Positions 61,756 to 64,000 of a DNA stretch of 64,000 nucleotides are shown in pieces. The position numbers and the translations under genes were made by a program. The stretch comes from Thermococcus cleftensis (GTDB taxonomy: Archaea; Methanobacteriota_B; Thermococci; Thermococcales; Thermococcaceae). The DNA is taken from NCBI RefSeq assembly GCF_000265525.1, contig NC_018015.1:1648322-1712321 (forward strand), written 5' to 3'. The notes under the pieces are model-generated. The model was not told the DNA's origin. It worked only from the letters and a program-made list of their open reading frames with translations, and did not search any database. The stretch's first letter is position 1, and each line of letters opens with the position of its first letter.

Positions 61756-62487
61756 GGTTAACTTTTTTGCCCTATTGAGCAAATAGAGTAACGCCGAACC
61801 CCCATATAAATTTTGCGGTTACCAGAAGTTCAGAAAACAGCACCAGAACAAAAACCCTAAACACTCCAAACACAAACCATCCAAAATAGTAAGAAAACCG
61901 AAAAAGAAAGAAAAAGCCCCAAAAAGTTAACGAGAAAGACAGCACCATGGAGAGGGCCATCGAGGCGGATTAAACGGTTCACAGGGAGAACAAAGACCAA
62001 CCAGCGGAAATCACTCCACCAGACTCCCGCGAAAAGCCTCCGAAAGCCCAACTGAGACGGCAGAGAGCCCCGTTTGAGGTCAGTCTGGAAAACGGTAGAA
62101 AATGCTCCCCTCGGCTAAAGGGGAATTCCCAAGGCCTTTCTATGGTTATATAGAAGTCATAACGCCCCGTTTTCAAACGTGTGCACGGTTTTACTTCTAT
62201 GTAATGTAAAAATGGGAAAATCTGCTTTAGCGTTTTTCTGGCCGAGAAAAGCGTTCAGGGAAGAAATCACTCCACCCATCTCCGAGGAGAATTCTCAAAA
62301 CGCCTGAATAAGCTGAGAGTATGCTTGCTTTGTCAGTGTTTTCAAAGTTAGGGAAGCTATTTGATGGTTTCATTTGGGTTTTTAAAGTTTTCTCGGCGTT
62401 CATTCGCTTGAAACAAAAAAGTAAAGTCCTGAATTCAAAAAAGAGGGGAAAAACTCAAAAGACCCCGTGTAACGATGGACAAAAATG
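61756..62487 (-). repeat. CRISPR leader 2, inverted copy of leader 1
   Basis: 732 bases, reverse-complementary to 48053-48784. TATA box AATTTATAT reads on minus at about 61804-61812. No gene is seen in it. The identical length of the two copies and identical outer ends (CATTTTTGTCCATCGTT) point to a duplication of a defined unit. Confidence 0.88.
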
Positions 62488-62512
62488 TTCAACCAAGTGG
62501 GGGGGTGCGGGG

Positions 62513-63046
62513 TTATACCCTCAGGAACTCCCACAGTCTCTTGAAGAACTCGGTCTTCCTCCCCTTTTCCGTGATGAAGTGGAGAACCTTCAGCTCCTCG
62601 GCGGTTTCGTCGTCTATCCCAGCCCTCCGGTTGGCCTCCCGTATGTTCTTGGACTCCGCGAGCGCTCTAACAATCCTCCAGCCGTCGGGGAGGAGGGAGT
62701 TGAAGTACTCCTTCAGCCACCTCCCGTCAATCGAGCGGACGAAGAGTTCTCCCTCCCTCGAAAGCCGGTAGTAGGTGTGGTGCTTGTGAACCTCGAAGGC
62801 CTTCTTGAAGCGCGCCTTGCTCCGCTTTATCGCGCTTCCGGGGTCGCGCTCTATCAGGCCGATTTCGAGGAGGTCGCCGACGGCGTCGTTGATTAGCTCC
62901 AGGGGGAGGCCGCTAACCTTGGCCATCATCTTCGCGTAGTCAACGCCCGCCCTCTTCAGGTGGGTCAGGACGTAGAGGTGAACTGGCAAGAGCTCAAAGC
63001 CTCGGTATGAACCTGGGCGTTCTCTCGGCGTACTGTCTCCACTCAT
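62513..63046 (-). CDS. DUF2250 winged-helix protein
   Basis: 177 residues. Residues 15-100 form a winged helix (LPVHLYVLTHLKRAGVDYAKMMA, LINDAVGDLLEIGLIERD) with a wing HHTYYRLSREGELFV. A helical C-terminal part (SKNIREANRRAGIDDETAEELK) follows. DUF2250 is a predicted transcription regulator family of Euryarchaeota. It overlaps the upstream methyltransferase gene by 53 bases, which is long, so a later start is possible, though none has a clear ribosome binding site. Confidence 0.75.
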   Translation of the reverse strand: MSGDSTPRERPGSYRGFELLPVHLYVLTHLKRAGVDYAKMMAKVSGLPLELINDAVGDLLEIGLIERDPGSAIKRSKARFKKAFEVHKHHTYYRLSREGELFVRSIDGRWLKEYFNSLLPDGWRIVRALAESKNIREANRRAGIDDETAEELKVLHFITEKGRKTEFFKRLWEFLRV

Positions 63047-63425
63047 CTCCGAACCTCTCCTCCAGGACTTTCTCCTCCTCGCCTATAAGCCCCACCACCG
63101 CGAGCCAGTAGAGTACGGGCAGGCCAAGCATGAAGCCGCCGATGACGAGCGAGAAGCCCGGGAGGATAAGGAAGCCCCATATGGAGTATATCGGGTGCCT
63201 GACCCTGGAGTAGCAGCCTCCCGTGAGGAGCCGCCCCTCGGAGTAGGCCCTTGAGACCTGGAGGTAGCAGAGGAGCCAGAGGACTATCCCAACGCTCAAA
63301 AGGACAACTCCCACACCTGGGAGCTGGAGAAAGGACTGGGGGAGCCTTGAGTCGAGGCAAAAAGCGAAGAGGGCGTAAGGGGCTGTAATTAGGAAGACCC
63401 TCGGCTCGATCCCCCAAAAGCGCAT
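62994..63425 (-). CDS. Isoprenylcysteine methyltransferase-like membrane protein
   Basis: 143 residues with four or five membrane helices. The ICMT/PEMT-type SAM-binding end is clear: YSRVRHPIYSIWGFLI and EEEKVLEERFGDEWRQYAERTPRFIPRL. Archaeal and bacterial relatives methylate small molecules or lipids in the membrane; no prenylated protein substrate is expected. Stop/start 3 bases from the NifX-like gene upstream, so likely one operon. Confidence 0.82.
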   Translation of the reverse strand: MRFWGIEPRVFLITAPYALFAFCLDSRLPQSFLQLPGVGVVLLSVGIVLWLLCYLQVSRAYSEGRLLTGGCYSRVRHPIYSIWGFLILPGFSLVIGGFMLGLPVLYWLAVVGLIGEEEKVLEERFGDEWRQYAERTPRFIPRL

Positions 63426-63428
63426 TGC

Positions 63429-63839
63429 TCACTCCTCTATCGGCGGTTTCTCGGCCTTCTTCGCCTGAACCTGCTCCCACAGTTCGTCGAAGTTCTCGAT
63501 GAGCCTCTGAAGGGCCACCTTTAAATCCCTCGTCCTCGTGAAGAAGGCCACCTTGTTGGTCTTGTCTCTGATGCGCAAGAAGTTCGGGCCCATCCTGAAC
63601 GCTGCCAGAACGTCAACGTCCAGGAGCTGGCTGACAACTGCCTTGAACTTCCTCGGGTCCCCGTGCCCCTCGTCGTGCTCCTCTTCAAGGTCCTTGGCCC
63701 TGTTGCGCCTCTTTTCAAGCAACTTAACACTTCCGTCCTCGCAGACCTCGTAGATCGCGAAGAACTCGGAGTCGCCGTAGTGGGCGTCTATGAGCTTCTC
63801 GTCGTTCTCCATTCCAAAGGCAACCTTCAGGCACCTCAT
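63429..63839 (-). CDS. NifX-like protein without Gly/Arg tail
   Basis: 136 residues from ATG 63839 (GGTGAT four bases upstream); in-frame ATGs further upstream are less likely. Sequence LKVAFGMENDEKLIDAHYGDSEFFAIYEV, KFKAVVSQLLDVDVLAAFRMGPNFLRI and DLKVALQRLIENFDELWEQV fits the Nitro_FeMo-Co fold. The C-terminus is Lys/Glu-rich. Divergent from a MinD-like ATPase gene, a pairing typical for Fe-S or cofactor carrier systems. The family assignment is by eye. Confidence 0.75.
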   Translation of the reverse strand: MRCLKVAFGMENDEKLIDAHYGDSEFFAIYEVCEDGSVKLLEKRRNRAKDLEEEHDEGHGDPRKFKAVVSQLLDVDVLAAFRMGPNFLRIRDKTNKVAFFTRTRDLKVALQRLIENFDELWEQVQAKKAEKPPIEE

Positions 63840-63851
63840 GAGCATCACCGT

Positions 63852-63876
63852 TTTGAGCGTATGCACAAAGCTTAAA
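63852..63876 (-). promoter_or_regulatory. TATA box and operator of the NifX-like gene
   Basis: On minus, TTTTAAGC (about 63868-63876) is followed by TGTGCATACGCTCA (63852-63865), 12 of 14 identical to the palindrome at 60277-60290 and in the same place relative to TATA. Confidence 0.5.
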
Positions 63877-63911
63877 AGCTTTTAGGCTGGCCTAATTCTG
63901 GAGGTGAGAGC

Positions 63912-64000
63912 TTGCAGATAGCGGTGAGCGGTGGGAAGGGAGGAACCGGAAAGTCAACGGTCGCGATAAACCTCGCGATAGCACTTGGAGAGCACTACGA
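63912..64000 (+). CDS. MinD/Mrp-type P-loop ATPase, partial
   Basis: Starts at TTG 63912 after GAGGTGAGAGC and runs off the window. QIAVSGGKGGTGKSTVAINLA contains the deviant Walker A motif KGGTGKST of the MinD/Mrp/ParA class, read here in pieces; the first 29 residues are visible. Next to NifX-like genes this class is usually an Fe-S carrier ATPase, often with an inserted ferredoxin. The full length is unknown. Confidence 0.85.
   Translation, partial: MQIAVSGGKGGTGKSTVAINLAIALGEHY

Noticed and set aside
48053-62487. Cas genes near the arrays
   Set aside because: None of the genes between or beside the arrays has a Cas domain; the Lhr-type helicase at 43068 is not Cas3.
1-64000. tRNA or rRNA genes
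   Set aside because: Looked for T-loop GGTTCAAATCC and anticodon-stem patterns; none found in intergenic sequence.

Overview
The window comes from a hyperthermophilic euryarchaeon of the order Thermococcales, most likely Thermococcus; I cannot name the species. The evidence is the gene set (Alba, aIF5B/IF2, L7Ae-S28e-L24e-Ndk cluster, herA-mre11-rad50-nurA operon, Fe-dependent alcohol dehydrogenase, glyoxylate reductase of the T. litoralis type), GGTGA-type ribosome binding sites, TATA boxes 25-30 bases before short leaders, and a CGP-CTERM surface-protein tail found in Thermococci. Most of the window is dense, moderately GC-rich, core-like sequence. No rRNA or tRNA gene was found.

Layout. 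1-2.4 kb: a secreted beta-propeller/PEGA protein and a partial membrane protein. 2.5-6.1 kb: a four-gene operon with two ESCRT-III-like paralogues and a long coiled-coil protein. 6.4-10.5 kb: a pentapeptide-repeat potassium-type channel facing a broken receptor-like Ser/Thr kinase gene. 10.8-18.1 kb: an ATPase, a PAPS-reductase/ferredoxin fusion, a membrane-anchored winged-helix protein, decayed fragments, and two AT-richer genes for exported proteins. 18.2-23.1 kb: information processing (zinc-finger protein, L7Ae, S28e, L24e, Ndk, IF2). 23.1-27.9 kb: ATPase, RNA m5U methyltransferase, glyoxylate reductase, VapBC and the relic of a second VapBC. 27.9-34.9 kb: the DNA end-resection operon herA-mre11-rad50-nurA. 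35-48 kb: metabolic and hydrolase genes, an ATPase bracketed by two near-identical palindromes, a frameshifted gene, an Lhr-type helicase, a second PIN toxin module and an MFS exporter with a double-palindrome operator.

48.05-62.5 kb is framed by two CRISPR arrays in opposite orientation. Each is preceded by a 732-base leader, and the two leaders are inverted copies of each other. No cas gene is visible. Spacer lengths fall into three classes (38-40, 49-50 and 57-59), about one helical turn apart, and one spacer encodes a peptide that reads like a phage head-maturation protease motif. Between the arrays lie ordinary genes (ADH, mtnA, THEP1, Alba, purB, QueD), a 1.3-kb AT-rich gap with a GC-rich structured island, and a metal-cofactor cluster of NifX-like proteins with Gly/Arg-rich tails. 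The right end (62.5-64 kb) holds another NifX-like gene sharing a TGTGCATA-type operator with that cluster, divergent from a MinD/Mrp-type ATPase.

At least seven frameshifts (four in the kinase gene, two in the 42-kb gene, one in the VapC relic) are all explained by one missing base each, several in homopolymers. They are confined to dispensable genes, so both real decay and base-calling error need to be considered.
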